DNA of 64,000 nucleotides from Rhodobacter capsulatus (GTDB taxonomy: Bacteria > Pseudomonadota > Alphaproteobacteria > Rhodobacterales > Rhodobacteraceae): NCBI RefSeq assembly GCF_005144475.1, contig NZ_SWJZ01000008.1, positions 1-64,000 on the forward strand, written 5' to 3'. The position numbers and the translations under genes are program-made. The first letter of the stretch is position 1, and every line of letters begins with the position of its first letter. Positions 35,621 through 48,426 of the stretch are shown here, piece after piece. The notes under the pieces are model-generated. The model ran no database searches. It worked only from the letters and a program-made list of their open reading frames with translations, and was not told the DNA's origin.

Positions 35621-38600
35621 TCAGGCTACCAGCTGCTCGGCCTTCTTCAGATCGACGGACACCAGCTGGCTGACGCCCTGTTCCTGCATCGTTACGCCGA
35701 ACAGCCGGTCCATCCGGCTCATCGTCACCGCATGGTGGGTGATGATCAGGAAGCGGGTGTCGGTGCGGCGCGTCATTTCATCCAGAAGATCGCAGAACCG
35801 GGTGACGTTCGCATCATCCAAGGGCGCGTCGACTTCGTCGAGCACGCAGATCGGCGCCGGATTGGCAAGGAAGACGGCAAAGATCAGCGCCATCGCGGTC
35901 AGGGTCTGTTCGCCCCCCGACAGCAGGCTGAGCGTCGAGAGCTTCTTGCCCGGCGGCTGGCACATGATCTCAAGGCCAGCCTCCAGCGGATCATCGCTTT
36001 CGACCAGCTGCAGGCTGGCCGAGCCACCGCCGAAAAGGTGCGTGAACAGCGTGCGGAAGCTTTCGTTGACCTGTTCGAAGGCGGTCAGCAACCGCTCGCG
36101 CCCCTCGCGGTTCAGCCCGGCGATGCCCGAACGCAGCTTGCGGATCGCCTCCTCCAGATCGGTCTTTTCCTTGGCCAGCCCGTCATGTTCGCCCTGCACC
36201 TCGCGCAGGTCCTCCTCGGCGCGCAGGTTCACCGCGCCCAAGGCCTCGCGGGCGCGCTTGAGCCGCGCGACCTCGATTTCCAGCGCTTCGGCAGGGGGCA
36301 TCTTGTCCGGGTCGGCGTCGAGCGTGTCGAACAGGGCCTGCGGCGTCAAATCGGTCGCCTCCGCGATGCGTTCCGCGGCATGGGCCTGGGTTTCGCGGGC
36401 GGCATCAAGCCGCGCCTCGGCCCGGGCCTTGCCCTCGCGCGCCTCGCCGGCGGCACGTTCGGCATCGCGCTCGGCCATCTGCGCCTGCCGCAGGGCGTCC
36501 TCGGCCTCGGCCAGACGATCCGAGGCCCTGGCGCGGCGGTCCTCGGCGGTTTCGATCGCGGCATTCAATTCGTCGCGCTTCGCCGCCAGCTCCTCGGGCG
36601 CGGCGGCGGCATCTTCCAGCTCGCCCACCGCCTCCTCGCGCCGCGAGGCCAGTTCGGCCGATCGCTTCTCGGCCGTCTCCAGCCGGTGCCGCCAGCCCGA
36701 GATTTCCTTGGTGATCTCCTGCCGCCGCCGCAGCCGGGCCTCGCCCTCGCGGCGGATTTCGTCATGCGCGGCGCGGCGGGTGAGCATCGTCACCCGCGCG
36801 GCTTCCACCGTCAGCTTGATCGCCTCAATCTCGCCACGCGCGGCGTCCAGATCGGGCAGCGCCGCCAGCTGCGCCTCGGCCTCGGCCAGCGCCAGCCGCG
36901 CCGATCCGGCCTCGTCGCCATGGCGCTTCACCGCCATCCGCGCCGCTTCCAGCTTGCCCGCGGAAATCGACCGATCCGCTTCGGCGCGCGACAGCGCCCG
37001 CCCGGCCTCGGCCAGCCGCGTATCCGCCGCGCGGCGGGCATCGCGGGCGCGGGCATCGGCGGCGCTGGCCTCGGCAAGCGTCCGGCTCAGTGCCTCATGC
37101 GCCTGCCGCGCACCATCGGCCCGGGCCGCGACCTCTTCAAGATCGCGCTTCAGTTCCACCAGGCGGTTGAGCTGGCGCAGCCGCAGCGCCGCCGCCGTCG
37201 GCGCATCCTCGGCCCCGGCGCGGAACCCGTCCCAGCGCCACAGATCGCCCGCAAGCGACACCAGCCGCTGCCCGGGCAACAGCGCCGGTTGCCGCCGCGC
37301 GCCCTCGATCGCATCGGCGACAAGCCCGATCTGCGCGATGCGACGGCGCAGCACGGCGGGCACCTCGACATGATCCGAAAGCGGCTCGACACCCGCGGGC
37401 AGCGGCTGCACCGCCTCGTAATCGGGCAACACGCCCCAGCCGGACCGCGCCACCGCCGCCACCTCCGGCGCGCGCAGATCATCGGCCAAGGCCGCGCCCA
37501 AGGCCGCCTCAAAGCCGCTTTTCACCCGCACGCGATCCAGCAGCTGATGCCCGCTCGCCGCTTCGCGTTCCACAAGCCGCGCCAAGGCCGCCACCTCGGC
37601 CCGCAGCGCACCCGCCTCGCCCTCGGCTTCCGACCGCGCCGCCCGGGCGGTGCTTTCGCGGGCCTGCACCACGCCGCGGGCTTCATCCGCCGCGATCAGC
37701 GCTTCCTCGGCGGCTTCGGCCTGATCCTGCGCCTCTTCCTGCGCGGTCTGCGCGGTTTCGAACGCCTCCTCGGCCCGCTCCAGCGCCTCGGCCGCCGTTT
37801 CGGCCGCCGCCTGCGCGCGATCCGCCTCGGCCTCGGCCTTGGCCACCGTCGCGCGGTTGTCCGACACCAGCCGCGTCACCGAGCCATGCCGCGCCGCCAG
37901 CCGCGCCACATCCTCGGTGCCCTCGCTCAAAAGCGCCTCGCGCTCGGCCAGAACCGCCGCCGCCTCGGCCGAGGCCTCGGAAGCCGCTTCCAGCTTGTCC
38001 TCCTGCCCCTCGGTCGCTTTCAGCAACTGGCCCATTTCCCAGTCGAGCCGGGCAATCGTCTCGCCCGCATCGCGGTTCAGCCCGGCCTCGCGCTCCATGT
38101 CGCGGTCAAGCTGCGCGATGCGCGATTTCAGACTGTCGATCCGCGCCGCCGCCTGCGCCTCGGAATCCGAAAGCGCATCACGTTGCAGCACCAGCCGTTG
38201 CAGGATCGCCCCGGCAATCGATTCTTCCTCGCGCAAGGGCGGCAGGGCGTCTTCCTGCGCCGCCCGCGCCTTCGCCGCCGCGCGCGAGGCGAGTTCCGCC
38301 TGCGCCGCCCCCATCATCGCCGAGCGCAGCGCGTTTTCCGCCTCGGCCCGGGCCAGATCGGCCTCGCGCCAGCGGCGATACAAAAGCATCCCCTCGGCCC
38401 GGCGCAGGTCATTGCCGATCTCGCGATAGCGCACCGCCTGCCGCACCTGCCGCGACAGCGAAGCGAGCTGCGTGCCCAGTTGCTCCAGCACGTCATCGAC
38501 CCGGGCCAGGTTCTGTTCGGCGCCCGAGAGTTTCAGCTCCGCCTCGTGCCGCCGCTGATAAAGCCCCGAGATCCCGGCGGCTTCCTCAAGGATCCGCCGC

Positions 38601-39079
38601 CGCGCCTTCGGCTTGGCGTTGATCAGTTCCGAAATCTGCCCCTGCCGCACCAGCGCCGGGCTGTGCGCCCCGGTCGAGGCATCGGCAAACAGCATCTGCA
38701 CGTCGCGGGCGCGCACGTCGCGCGTGTTGACCTTGTAGGCGGATCCGGCGTCGCGGGTGATCCGGCGCACGATTTCCAGCACGTCGGCGTCGTTGAAGCC
38801 CGAGGGCGCCAGCCGTTCGCTGTTGTCGATGGACAGCGAGACCTCGGCGAAATGCCGCGCGCCGCGGGTGGCGGCGCCCGCAAAGATCACGTCTTCCATC
38901 CCGCCGCCGCGCATCGCGCTGGCGCGGGTCTCGCCCATCACCCAGCGCAGGGCTTCGAGCAGGTTCGACTTGCCGCAGCCGTTCGGGCCCACGACGCCGG
39001 TCAGGCCGTCGTGGATCACAAGGTCGGTCGGGTCGACAAAGCTCTTGAAGCCGTTCAGTCGCAGGCGGGTAAAACGCAA
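35621..39079 (-). CDS. smc: chromosome segregation protein SMC
   Basis: The 1152-residue protein organises the chromosome with ScpA/ScpB. The N-terminal ATPase half has GFKSFVDPTDLVI and Walker A GVVGPNGCGKSNLLEALRW. Long coiled coils rich in Ala, Glu and Arg (about 170-490 and 650-990) flank a hinge around 500-640. The C-terminal head has the signature STLSLLSGGEQTLTAMALIF and Walker B PICVLDEVDAPLDDANV. TTG 39079 gives the usual start (MRFTRLRLNGFKSF). GTG 39154 would add 25 residues of low-complexity-like sequence. Confidence 0.97.
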   Translation of the reverse strand: MRFTRLRLNGFKSFVDPTDLVIHDGLTGVVGPNGCGKSNLLEALRWVMGETRASAMRGGGMEDVIFAGAATRGARHFAEVSLSIDNSERLAPSGFNDADVLEIVRRITRDAGSAYKVNTRDVRARDVQMLFADASTGAHSPALVRQGQISELINAKPKARRRILEEAAGISGLYQRRHEAELKLSGAEQNLARVDDVLEQLGTQLASLSRQVRQAVRYREIGNDLRRAEGMLLYRRWREADLARAEAENALRSAMMGAAQAELASRAAAKARAAQEDALPPLREEESIAGAILQRLVLQRDALSDSEAQAAARIDSLKSRIAQLDRDMEREAGLNRDAGETIARLDWEMGQLLKATEGQEDKLEAASEASAEAAAVLAEREALLSEGTEDVARLAARHGSVTRLVSDNRATVAKAEAEADRAQAAAETAAEALERAEEAFETAQTAQEEAQDQAEAAEEALIAADEARGVVQARESTARAARSEAEGEAGALRAEVAALARLVEREAASGHQLLDRVRVKSGFEAALGAALADDLRAPEVAAVARSGWGVLPDYEAVQPLPAGVEPLSDHVEVPAVLRRRIAQIGLVADAIEGARRQPALLPGQRLVSLAGDLWRWDGFRAGAEDAPTAAALRLRQLNRLVELKRDLEEVAARADGARQAHEALSRTLAEASAADARARDARRAADTRLAEAGRALSRAEADRSISAGKLEAARMAVKRHGDEAGSARLALAEAEAQLAALPDLDAARGEIEAIKLTVEAARVTMLTRRAAHDEIRREGEARLRRRQEITKEISGWRHRLETAEKRSAELASRREEAVGELEDAAAAPEELAAKRDELNAAIETAEDRRARASDRLAEAEDALRQAQMAERDAERAAGEAREGKARAEARLDAARETQAHAAERIAEATDLTPQALFDTLDADPDKMPPAEALEIEVARLKRAREALGAVNLRAEEDLREVQGEHDGLAKEKTDLEEAIRKLRSGIAGLNREGRERLLTAFEQVNESFRTLFTHLFGGGSASLQLVESDDPLEAGLEIMCQPPGKKLSTLSLLSGGEQTLTAMALIFAVFLANPAPICVLDEVDAPLDDANVTRFCDLLDEMTRRTDTRFLIITHHAVTMSRMDRLFGVTMQEQGVSQLVSVDLKKAEQLVA

Positions 39080-39265
39080 GGGGGCACCGATTCCAGATCG
39101 AGGGTCCGCCAGTTTCGGTTTTGGCACCGGCCAAGTCAACGTCACCCCCCTCACCTTCGGGCGAGGTCTGCGGCTTATCCACAGGAACGGAGGCTTTTCG
39201 CTTGCACGGCCGGGCGAGCAGCTTAAACTGGTTCTAAATTCTGACCAATATCAAGGAAACATCGC

Positions 39266-39622
39266 ATGGTTCCGGCTCTGGCGATCATTCTGGCGTTCCA
39301 ATTGGCGGGCGAGGTGCTTTCGCGCGCGGGGCATCTGCCGCTTCCGGGGCCGGTTCTGGGGATGCTGGCCATGGTGGCGGCGCTTGCGGCCAGCGCGCGG
39401 CTGCGCGCGATGATCCGCCCCGTGGCGCAGGGGTTGCTTGGCCATCTGTCCCTGCTCTTCGTGCCTGCCGGTGTCGGGGTGGTGGCGCATCTGCCCACCC
39501 TTGCCGCACATGGTCCGGCGCTGGCGGTGGCGCTGGTGGCCTCGACACTGCTCGCCATCGTCGTCGGCGCGGTGACCTTTACCCTTGTCGCGAAGCTGGT
39601 GGGGAGCACCCCCGATGAATGA
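39266..39622 (+). CDS. CidA/LrgA-family membrane protein
   Basis: The 118-residue protein has four membrane segments and the family motif FQLAGEVLSRAGHLPLPGPVLGMLAM. LLFVPAGVGVVAHLP follows. CidA/LrgA proteins are holin-like and, with LrgB partners, are linked to autolysis control or to export of metabolites such as pyruvate or glycolate. It starts after AAGGAA and overlaps the LrgB gene by 8 bases. Confidence 0.92.
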   Translation: MVPALAIILAFQLAGEVLSRAGHLPLPGPVLGMLAMVAALAASARLRAMIRPVAQGLLGHLSLLFVPAGVGVVAHLPTLAAHGPALAVALVASTLLAIVVGAVTFTLVAKLVGSTPDE

Positions 39623-40331
39623 CGCGGTGCTGATCTGGTCCTATCTCGCCTCGCAGCCGCTTCTGTGGCTGACGGCGACGCTCTTTGCCTATTGGGCGGG
39701 CGACAGTCTGTATCGGCTGGCGCGGCGCAATCCGGCCGCCAATCCGGTGATGCTGGCGGTGATTTTTCTGGCCGTGCTGCTGGGGATCACCGGCACGCCC
39801 TACCGGGATTATTTCGAGGGGGCGCAATTCGTCCATTTCATGCTGGGTCCGGCCACGGTCTGCCTTGCGGTGCCGCTGCAGGCGAATCTGAAGGCGATCC
39901 GCAAGGCCTTGATCCCGATTGCCGCGGCGCTGCTGGCGGGGTCGTTCACCGCGATCGTCTCGGCTTTGGCGATTGCGAAGATGTTCGGCGCCGAGGCCGG
40001 TCTGCTGGCGACGCTGGCGCCGAAATCGGCGACGGCGCCGGTGGCGATCGGGATTTCCGAGGCGCTCGGCGGGCAGCCGACGCTGACCGCGGTTCTGGTG
40101 CTGCTGACCGGGATGATCGGGGCGATTTTCGTGACGCCGATGCTGAACGGGCTGGGGCTGACCGACTGGCGCGCGCGCGGTTTTGCGACCGGCGTCGCGG
40201 CGCATGGGATCGGCACGGCGCGGGCCTTTCAGGTGCATGACACGGCGGGGGCTTTCGCCTCGATCGGGATGGGGCTGAATGCGGTGCTGACGGCGTTTCT
40301 GGCGCCCCTGGTGCTGCCGTGGTTTCTGTGA
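39615..40331 (+). CDS. LrgB/CidB-family membrane protein
   Basis: This 238-residue partner of the upstream protein has about seven membrane segments. LrgB motifs are AVLLGITGTPYRDYFEGAQFVHFMLGPATVCLAVPL, LAPKSATAPVAIGISEALGG and ARAFQVHDTAGAFASIGMGLN. The pair forms an inner-membrane complex. The start is ATG 39615, inside the end of the CidA-type gene. Confidence 0.93.
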   Translation: MNDAVLIWSYLASQPLLWLTATLFAYWAGDSLYRLARRNPAANPVMLAVIFLAVLLGITGTPYRDYFEGAQFVHFMLGPATVCLAVPLQANLKAIRKALIPIAAALLAGSFTAIVSALAIAKMFGAEAGLLATLAPKSATAPVAIGISEALGGQPTLTAVLVLLTGMIGAIFVTPMLNGLGLTDWRARGFATGVAAHGIGTARAFQVHDTAGAFASIGMGLNAVLTAFLAPLVLPWFL

Positions 40332-40484
40332 CCTGATGCCGTCGGGCGGACCAGGAAACGCGATCCGCGTTTCCCCGCCCGCTGCGCAGCGCCTGTCGCG
40401 AGACCGTTTCCGCAAGCCTGACAGAGGCCTGCGCTCCGCCCCGGCGGCGCGAATGCGCCCGCCAGTGGCGCGGGGCGGGCGCAG

Positions 40485-40508
40485 GCCGAGGGCCTTTGGG
40501 CCCTCGGC
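40485..40508. terminator. G/C hairpin between lrgB-type gene and rnhA
   Basis: GCCGAGGGCC pairs perfectly with GGCCCTCGGC around TTTG. It is in the 234-base gap between convergent genes. No T run follows, so it may act as an RNA stabiliser or a weak terminator. A second G/C-rich repeat (GCGCCCGCC with GGGCGGGCGC) lies just upstream at about 40455-40482. I see no gene in the gap. Confidence 0.5.
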
Positions 40509-40565
40509 GGTCACGGGGCCACTGTCGCGCGTGACCTCGGCGATGGCCTCGGTCAGGATCGGGCC

Positions 40566-41027
40566 TCAGCCCTTTGCGGGTTTGTAAGGCGCCATGCCCG
40601 CCCGGGCCAGCTCATCGGCGCGTTCGTTTTCCGCATGCCCGGCATGGCCCTTGATCCATTTCCAGACCACCTTGTGCCGCGCCTGCGCCGCATCCAGCCG
40701 CTGCCACAGATCGACGTTCTTCACCGGCTTCTTGTCGGCGGTCTTCCAGCCGTTGCGCTTCCATCCGTGCATCCAGCTTTCGATGCCGTTCTTCACATAG
40801 GCCGAGTCGGTGGTGATCGTCAGCGCGGTGGGCCGGGTCAGGGCCTCCAGCGCGGAAATCGCCGCCATCAGCTCCATGCGGTTGTTGGTCGTATCCGCCT
40901 CGCCGCCGGAAAGCTCCTTTTGCTTCAGGATCTTGCCATCCGCCATCGCGCGCATGAGCACGCCCCAGCCCCCGGGCCCCGGGTTGCCGCTGCAGGCCCC
41001 GTCCGTCCATGCGTAAAGATCCGACAT
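40566..41027 (-). CDS. rnhA: ribonuclease HI
   Basis: The 153-residue enzyme cuts RNA in RNA:DNA hybrids. Catalytic residues are seen in order: Asp in [19 protein letters not shown], Glu in [10 protein letters not shown], Asp in [10 protein letters not shown], then the His loop [19 protein letters not shown] with the last Asp. The basic handle [15 protein letters not shown] is present. Its start shares one base with the LysE-gene stop. Confidence 0.97.
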   Translation of the reverse strand: MSDLYAWTDGACSGNPGPGGWGVLMRAMADGKILKQKELSGGEADTTNNRMELMAAISALEALTRPTALTITTDSAYVKNGIESWMHGWKRNGWKTADKKPVKNVDLWQRLDAAQARHKVVWKWIKGHAGHAENERADELARAGMAPYKPAKG

Positions 41028-41629
41028 CAGGCGCGCTCGAAGGCCAGCCGGACGCCCAGCGCGGCAAAGGAGGCCGCGAAGGCCCGGCGCATCCAGGCCA
41101 TCACCGCGGGACGGCTCAGAATGGCCTGACGACCGGACGCCGCCAGCGCGGTATAGCCGATGAAGGTCAGGAAGGTGAGAACGGCAAAGACCACGCCCAG
41201 TTCCGCCATCACGTAAGGTCCGTCATTCACCGCCATGAACTGCGGCAGGAAGGCCACGAAGAACAAGGGCAGCTTCGGATTGAGCAGGTTCAAGACGATC
41301 CCGCGCCACACCAGCTGCGCCACCGACTGCGGCGCGGCAGCCTCAAGCGCAAGCCCGCCCGTGCCCCTCAGCGTGCCCCAAGCCATGTAAAGCAGATAGG
41401 CCACGCCCGCATATTTGATCGTCTGAAACAGCAGCGCCGAGGTGTGCAGAACCGCCGCCAGACCGCCCAGCGCGACGGCCAGATGCACCAGCGTCGCGAT
41501 GGTGCAGCCAAGCGAGGCCCAGACCCCCGCGCGGAACCCCTGCCCCAGCGTCGACGACAAGGTGTAGACGACCCCGATTCCCGGAACCAGACAGACGATG
41601 AAAGCCGTGAACAGGAACTCGGGGGACAT
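41027..41629 (-). CDS. LysE/RhtB-family amino-acid exporter
   Basis: The 200-residue inner-membrane protein has five or six hydrophobic segments. Family motifs are [32 protein letters not shown] and [35 protein letters not shown] is typical of RhtB proteins. It probably exports amino acids or related metabolites, but the substrate is unknown. It lies 6 bases after ispH and one base overlaps rnhA. Confidence 0.92.
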   Translation of the reverse strand: MSPEFLFTAFIVCLVPGIGVVYTLSSTLGQGFRAGVWASLGCTIATLVHLAVALGGLAAVLHTSALLFQTIKYAGVAYLLYMAWGTLRGTGGLALEAAAPQSVAQLVWRGIVLNLLNPKLPLFFVAFLPQFMAVNDGPYVMAELGVVFAVLTFLTFIGYTALAASGRQAILSRPAVMAWMRRAFAASFAALGVRLAFERA

Positions 41630-41635
41630 GGTACC

Positions 41636-42583
41636 TCAATTGTCGTGGCGGAAGATCCGCGGCGTCTTGAACTCTATCCGCTCTTTCGCGGTCTCGACAA
41701 GCTCCACTGTCAGATCATAGCGTTCCCGGAAGGCCGCGATCACCTCGTCGACCAGCACTTCGGGGGCCGAGGCCCCGGCGGTCAGGCCCACTTTCGTCAG
41801 CCCTTCCAGCGCCTGCCATTGGATTTCCGAGGCGCGTTCCACCAGATGCGACACCGCGCAACCGGCGTTGCGACCGACTTCCACCAGACGCTTGGAGTTC
41901 GACGAATTCGGCGCGCCGATGACCAGCAGCGCTTCGATCTTTTCGGCCAGAACCTTCACCGCCGCCTGACGATTCGTGGTGGCGTAGCAGATGTCATCCT
42001 TGCCCGGACCGACGAGCGCGGGGAACCGCGCCTGCAGCGCCGCCACCACCTCGGCCGTGTCATCGACCGAAAGCGTCGTCTGGGTGATCCAGGCGAGTTT
42101 TTCCGGGTCGCGGACCTCAAGCCTGGCCACATCGGCGGCGGTCTCGATCAGCAGCACCTCGCCCTCGGGCAATTGCCCCATCGTGCCGATCACCTCGGGG
42201 TGGCCGCGGTGGCCGATCATCACGATCTGCAGACCGTCCTCGGCGTGGCGTTCGGCCTCCAGATGCACCTTGGAGACCAGCGGACAGGTCGCATCGACAT
42301 AGATCATGTTGCGCCGCTCGGCCTCGGCGGGGACCGTCTTCGGCACGCCATGCGCCGAAAAGATCACCGGCCGATCGACCGGGCATTCGTCCAGCTCCTC
42401 GACAAAAACCGCGCCCTTGGCCGCGAGCGTATTGACCACGAATTTGTTGTGCACGATCTCGTGGCGCACATAGACCGGCGCCCCCCATTTCTCGAGCGAC
42501 ATCTCGACGATCTTCACGGCCCGGTCGACGCCCGCGCAAAAGCCACGGGGGGCGGCAAGGTAAAGGGTAAGGGCAGGTTTCAT
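41636..42583 (-). CDS. ispH: 4-hydroxy-3-methylbut-2-enyl diphosphate reductase
   Basis: The 315-residue iron-sulfur enzyme makes IPP and DMAPP, the last step of the MEP isoprenoid pathway. Cluster cysteines appear in [13 protein letters not shown] (near 12), [13 protein letters not shown] and [11 protein letters not shown]. The active-site glutamate lies in the segment with [14 protein letters not shown] and its preceding helices. ATG 42583 follows GGAGCG and is preferred to ATG 42601. In phototrophs it supplies carotenoid and bacteriochlorophyll side chains. Confidence 0.97.
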   Translation of the reverse strand: MKPALTLYLAAPRGFCAGVDRAVKIVEMSLEKWGAPVYVRHEIVHNKFVVNTLAAKGAVFVEELDECPVDRPVIFSAHGVPKTVPAEAERRNMIYVDATCPLVSKVHLEAERHAEDGLQIVMIGHRGHPEVIGTMGQLPEGEVLLIETAADVARLEVRDPEKLAWITQTTLSVDDTAEVVAALQARFPALVGPGKDDICYATTNRQAAVKVLAEKIEALLVIGAPNSSNSKRLVEVGRNAGCAVSHLVERASEIQWQALEGLTKVGLTAGASAPEVLVDEVIAAFRERYDLTVELVETAKERIEFKTPRIFRHDN

Positions 42584-42648
42584 GATGCGCTCCGTATTCA
42601 CGGGTCCAGAGGTAATGCCGCGCAGCCCCGCCGTAAAGTGCGACCCGT

Positions 42649-43362
42649 TTACGCCCAGCGCACCTCGCCCAGAAAGATGTAGCCCGCGCCATAGATCGTC
42701 TTGATCAGGCGGGGGTTCTTCGGGTCCTCGCCCAGCTTCGTGCGCAGCCGCGAGATCCGCACATCCATCGCCCGGTCGAAACTTTCCCCCGCCGCGCCGC
42801 CCAGGCTTTCCTGCATTTGCGCCCGCGAAATCAGCCGGTTCGGGCTTTCGAGGAAAAGCCGCAGCACCTCTCCCTCGGCATGGGAAAACGGCGTCTCGGC
42901 GCCGGTGTCGTCGATCAGCACGTAGCGGTCGAAGGCGGCCTTCCAGCCCGCAAAGACCGCCACCTGCGCCGCCGGGGCGGCCTCGGAGCGCGGACGGCGC
43001 AGACGGGCGCGGATGCGCGCCACCACCTCGGCCGGATCGAAGGGCTTGATGATGTAATCATCGGCGCCCAGTTCCAGCCCCGTCACCCGGTCCTGCACCT
43101 GTGCGCGGCCCGAAATGATGATGATCGCCGCCCCCGATTCGAGCGCCAGCCGATGCACCAGCGCCAGACCGTCGCGATCGGGCAGGCCCAGATCGACCAG
43201 ACAGACATCAGGCTGGCTGCGCTTCAGCCCGGCCTCGAATTCCGTGGCGCGGGCATAGGCGTTCGTGCGAAACCCGGCCTCCTCCAGCGCATCGACCAGC
43301 ATGCGGCGGATTTCGGGTTCGTCGTCCAGAACGGCGACAAGCGGGGCTTGCGAAACGGTCAT
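42649..43362 (-). CDS. OmpR-family response regulator
   Basis: The 237-residue regulator has a receiver domain (about 1-120). It shows the acidic pair in [14 protein letters not shown], the phospho-acceptor Asp in [15 protein letters not shown] and the lysine in [14 protein letters not shown] winged-helix DNA-binding domain follows (about 135-237) with [26 protein letters not shown] and [11 protein letters not shown]. It overlaps the kinase gene by four bases, so it is the probable cognate output protein. Confidence 0.94.
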   Translation of the reverse strand: MTVSQAPLVAVLDDEPEIRRMLVDALEEAGFRTNAYARATEFEAGLKRSQPDVCLVDLGLPDRDGLALVHRLALESGAAIIIISGRAQVQDRVTGLELGADDYIIKPFDPAEVVARIRARLRRPRSEAAPAAQVAVFAGWKAAFDRYVLIDDTGAETPFSHAEGEVLRLFLESPNRLISRAQMQESLGGAAGESFDRAMDVRISRLRTKLGEDPKNPRLIKTIYGAGYIFLGEVRWA

Positions 43363-45263
43363 CGGCGCACTCCGGCGATCAGCGCGGCCAGTTCCGCCGC
43401 GACGAAGGGTTTTTGCAACACCGGACAGGGCGCGGCGGCGCGCAGCCGACTGCCCGGCGGCAGCGAGGTCATCAGCAGCATCGGCACCCGGCCCGACAGA
43501 TGATGTGCAAGGTCGACCCCGGTGCCCTCGCCCGCCAGCTGGATGTCGGACAGGATCAGGCCGATTTCCGGCAGGGTGGAGAGCGCCTCGGCCTCCTCGA
43601 CCGAACCCGCCTCCAGCACCGAATGACCGAGGCCGCGCAGCATCTCGCGCACCGAAAGCCGGATGTCCGGGTCATCCTCGACCAGAAGGACCAGCATCGG
43701 CGTCGCATCGGTTTCCGCCAGACGCAGCGGCAGGCGCAGGGTCACGCAGGCCCCCGGTTCGCAATTCTCGATCCGCACCGTGCCGCCCGCCAGCTTCGTC
43801 TGGTCATAGACCATCGACAGCCCAAGGCCCGAGCCCTGCCCGCCCTTCGTCGTGAAGAACGGATCAAGCGCATGGGCCAGGGCCTCGGTCGAAAACCCCG
43901 GGCCGGTGTCGGAGACATGGATCTCGACCCAGGTGTCCTGCACCGGATGCGCGGCAATGCGGATCGCCCCGCCGCGCGGCCCCATCGCGTCGCGGGCATT
44001 CAAAAGCAGGTTGAGCAGGCTGTCCTGCAACGGCCCGGGATCCAGCACGATCGGCGCCTGCAGACCGTCGATATCAAGATCGACCAGCACCGCGGCGCCC
44101 AGCGTCGGCGCCGCCATCGTCACCAGATCGGCGATCAGCGCGGGCAGGTTCACCGCCTGCGGCCGCAACTCGCGCTTGCCGGAAATCGCCGCGATCCGGT
44201 CGAGCAGCGTGCCCCCCCGCCGCGCCGCCGACAGCGTCGCCCGCACCGCATCGCGGCCCTCGGGCGGCAGGCCGTCGACCCGCATCATCCGCCCCTGCAG
44301 GCCAAGGATGATCGTCAGCAGATTGGCGAAATCATGCGCCATCCCCGAGGTGATCTGCGCCGCCAGTTCGCGCTTGCTGGCCTGCGCCAGCGCCGCCCGG
44401 GCCTGGGTTTCCGCGGTCACGTCGGTGGACAGGATATAGACCCCCTGCACCCCGTTGCCGGGCCCCCGATCCGGCGTCAGCGCGATGCGGATCCGCCGCC
44501 CCGAGGGTTCATGGGTGATCTCGATCACATTCGCCTCGCCCGCGAAGGCGCGTTCGAACCCGGGCAGGATGCGGCGGAACGTGTCCTCGCCCAGCACCTC
44601 GGCGGCGGTATGGCCGACCGGATCATCAAGCGAGCCGGGCATCACCGAGGTCACGCGCCGGTTCGAGAACGTATAGACGAAATCCGCCCCCATATGCGCG
44701 ATATGGGCGGGCATCATTTCGGTGACCTGCCGGATCCGCGCGGCGGTGCGGCGCAATTCGCGCTGCGCCTCCTCCAGCGCGGCATTCGTCGCCGCCAGTT
44801 CCCGGTTCGCCGCCGCCAGCTGCGCGGCATGGGTCAGAACCTGTTCCGACAATTCCTCGGACCGGGCATGCAGCAGGGCCTCCTGCCGCTTCGTCTCGGT
44901 GATGTCGGTGTAAACGGTGATCCAGCCGCCCTCGGCCAGCGGCGCGCCCTCGACCGCGATGGTCCGGCCATTGGCGCGCTGCCGCTCCATGTAATGCGGG
45001 GTGAAGGTCCGCGCCTGCTCGACCCTTGTCGCCACCCAGGTGTCGATGTCGCCCACGGCGCCGTAATCGCCGCGCTCGGCCAGCCAGCGGATCGTGTTGG
45101 CGAAGCTGGTGCCCGGTTCGGTCAGGTGTTCGGGCAGGTCGAACATCAGCTGATACTGCCGGTTCGACACCGCCAGCCGCAGATCGCTGTCAAAGATCGA
45201 CAGCGCCTGCCCGATCAGGTTCAGCCCCGCCTGCGTCAGCCGTGCCCGTGCATCCTCGGTCAT
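43359..45263 (-). CDS. hybrid PAS sensor histidine kinase with C-terminal receiver
   Basis: The 634-residue protein has an N-terminal PAS domain (about 10-115, with IFDSDLRLAVSNRQYQLMFDLP) and a coiled coil (about 115-170). A second PAS (about 175-290) precedes a HisKA domain with the phospho-His in ITSGMAHDFANLLTIILG. The ATPase has NLLLNARDAM, VSDTGPGF and GSGLGLSMVYDQ, and a receiver has LVEDDPDIR and LILSDIQLAGEG. No membrane segment is visible, so it senses a cytoplasmic signal. It starts at 45263 after GGGGAG. It diverges from the ligase/ABC operon, which it may control. Confidence 0.92.
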   Translation of the reverse strand: MTEDARARLTQAGLNLIGQALSIFDSDLRLAVSNRQYQLMFDLPEHLTEPGTSFANTIRWLAERGDYGAVGDIDTWVATRVEQARTFTPHYMERQRANGRTIAVEGAPLAEGGWITVYTDITETKRQEALLHARSEELSEQVLTHAAQLAAANRELAATNAALEEAQRELRRTAARIRQVTEMMPAHIAHMGADFVYTFSNRRVTSVMPGSLDDPVGHTAAEVLGEDTFRRILPGFERAFAGEANVIEITHEPSGRRIRIALTPDRGPGNGVQGVYILSTDVTAETQARAALAQASKRELAAQITSGMAHDFANLLTIILGLQGRMMRVDGLPPEGRDAVRATLSAARRGGTLLDRIAAISGKRELRPQAVNLPALIADLVTMAAPTLGAAVLVDLDIDGLQAPIVLDPGPLQDSLLNLLLNARDAMGPRGGAIRIAAHPVQDTWVEIHVSDTGPGFSTEALAHALDPFFTTKGGQGSGLGLSMVYDQTKLAGGTVRIENCEPGACVTLRLPLRLAETDATPMLVLLVEDDPDIRLSVREMLRGLGHSVLEAGSVEEAEALSTLPEIGLILSDIQLAGEGTGVDLAHHLSGRVPMLLMTSLPPGSRLRAAAPCPVLQKPFVAAELAALIAGVRR

Positions 45264-45448
45264 CCACGCTCTCCCCGCCCCATCGCTAGCACCTTCTGCG
45301 CGCTTCGCAAGCACCGGATTCAACCGGAAAGGATTCGCAAGATTTGGGCAAAAGTCCGGCAACTATTAACCGCAAGTTTCCAACCAGACGCCGCGCAGGG
45401 AGAGAGTCGCGGCTTCCGACGTCGGAAAGCCGGCGCAGGGGAGGAAGA

Positions 45449-47607
<2,159 letters not shown>

Positions 47608-47611
<4 letters not shown>

Positions 47612-48426
47612 AGGACATGGGCGAAGGCTATACCACCCCCGACGGCCGCCGGATCGGCCCGGTGCTGATGGAGCTACGCAACATCACCCTGCGCTTCGGC
47701 GGCGTGGTGGCGATCAAGGACATCAGCTTCGACATCCGCGAAGGCGAGATCCGCGCCATCATCGGCCCGAACGGCGCGGGCAAAAGCTCGATGCTGAACG
47801 TGATCTCGGGGTTTTATGTGCCGACCGAGGGCGAGGTCTGGTTCCGCGGCGAAAGGCGCGGCCCGATGAAACCCTATCAGGTGGCGCGATTGGGCATTGC
47901 CCGCACCTTCCAGAACATCGCGCTGTTCGATGGCATGTCGGTTCTGGACAACATCATGACCGGACGGCTGACGCTGATGCATGCGGGACTGTTCAGCCAG
48001 GCCCTGTGGTGGGGCAAGGCCGCCGCCGAGGAAGACGAGCATCGCGAAAAAGTCGAAAAGATCATCGACTTCCTTGAAATCCAGAATATTCGGAAAACTC
48101 CGGTCGGGCGCCTGCCCTATGGATTGAAGAAGCGCGTGGAACTGGCACGGGCCTTGGCGGCAGAGCCGAAGATCCTGCTTCTGGATGAGCCGATGGCCGG
48201 GATGAACGTCGAGGAAAAAGAGGACATGTGCCGCTTCATCCTCGATGTGAACGACGAATTCGGCACGACGACGGTCTTGATCGAACATGACATGGGCGTG
48301 GTGATGGATCTGTCCGACCGGGTGGTGGTGATGGATTACGGCCGCAAGATCGGCGACGGCCCGCCCGAGGAAGTCCGCAACAACCAAGACGTCATCGACG
48401 CCTATCTGGGGGTGGCCCATGCTTGA
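47608..48426 (+). CDS. ABC transporter ATPase, LivG type
   Basis: The 272-residue ATPase has Walker A GPNGAGKSSMLN, signature region LPYGLKKRVELARALA, Walker B ILLLDEPMAGMN and the switch His in VLIEHDMGVVM. A 20-residue N-terminal extension (MKDMGEGYTTPDGRRIG) precedes the domain. LivG-type subunits pair with LivF, encoded at 52282. It overlaps both neighbours by a few bases. Confidence 0.93.

Noticed and set aside
34715..39226. 1503-codon open frame on the plus strand
   Set aside because: It is antisense to smc and ridA, rich in Arg, Gln, His and Gly without domain motifs, whereas smc has full ATPase motifs on the other strand.
40332..40565. Possible small gene in the gap between the LrgB-type gene and rnhA
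   Set aside because: Only G/C-rich inverted repeats were seen; no frame has a ribosome site or coherent protein character.
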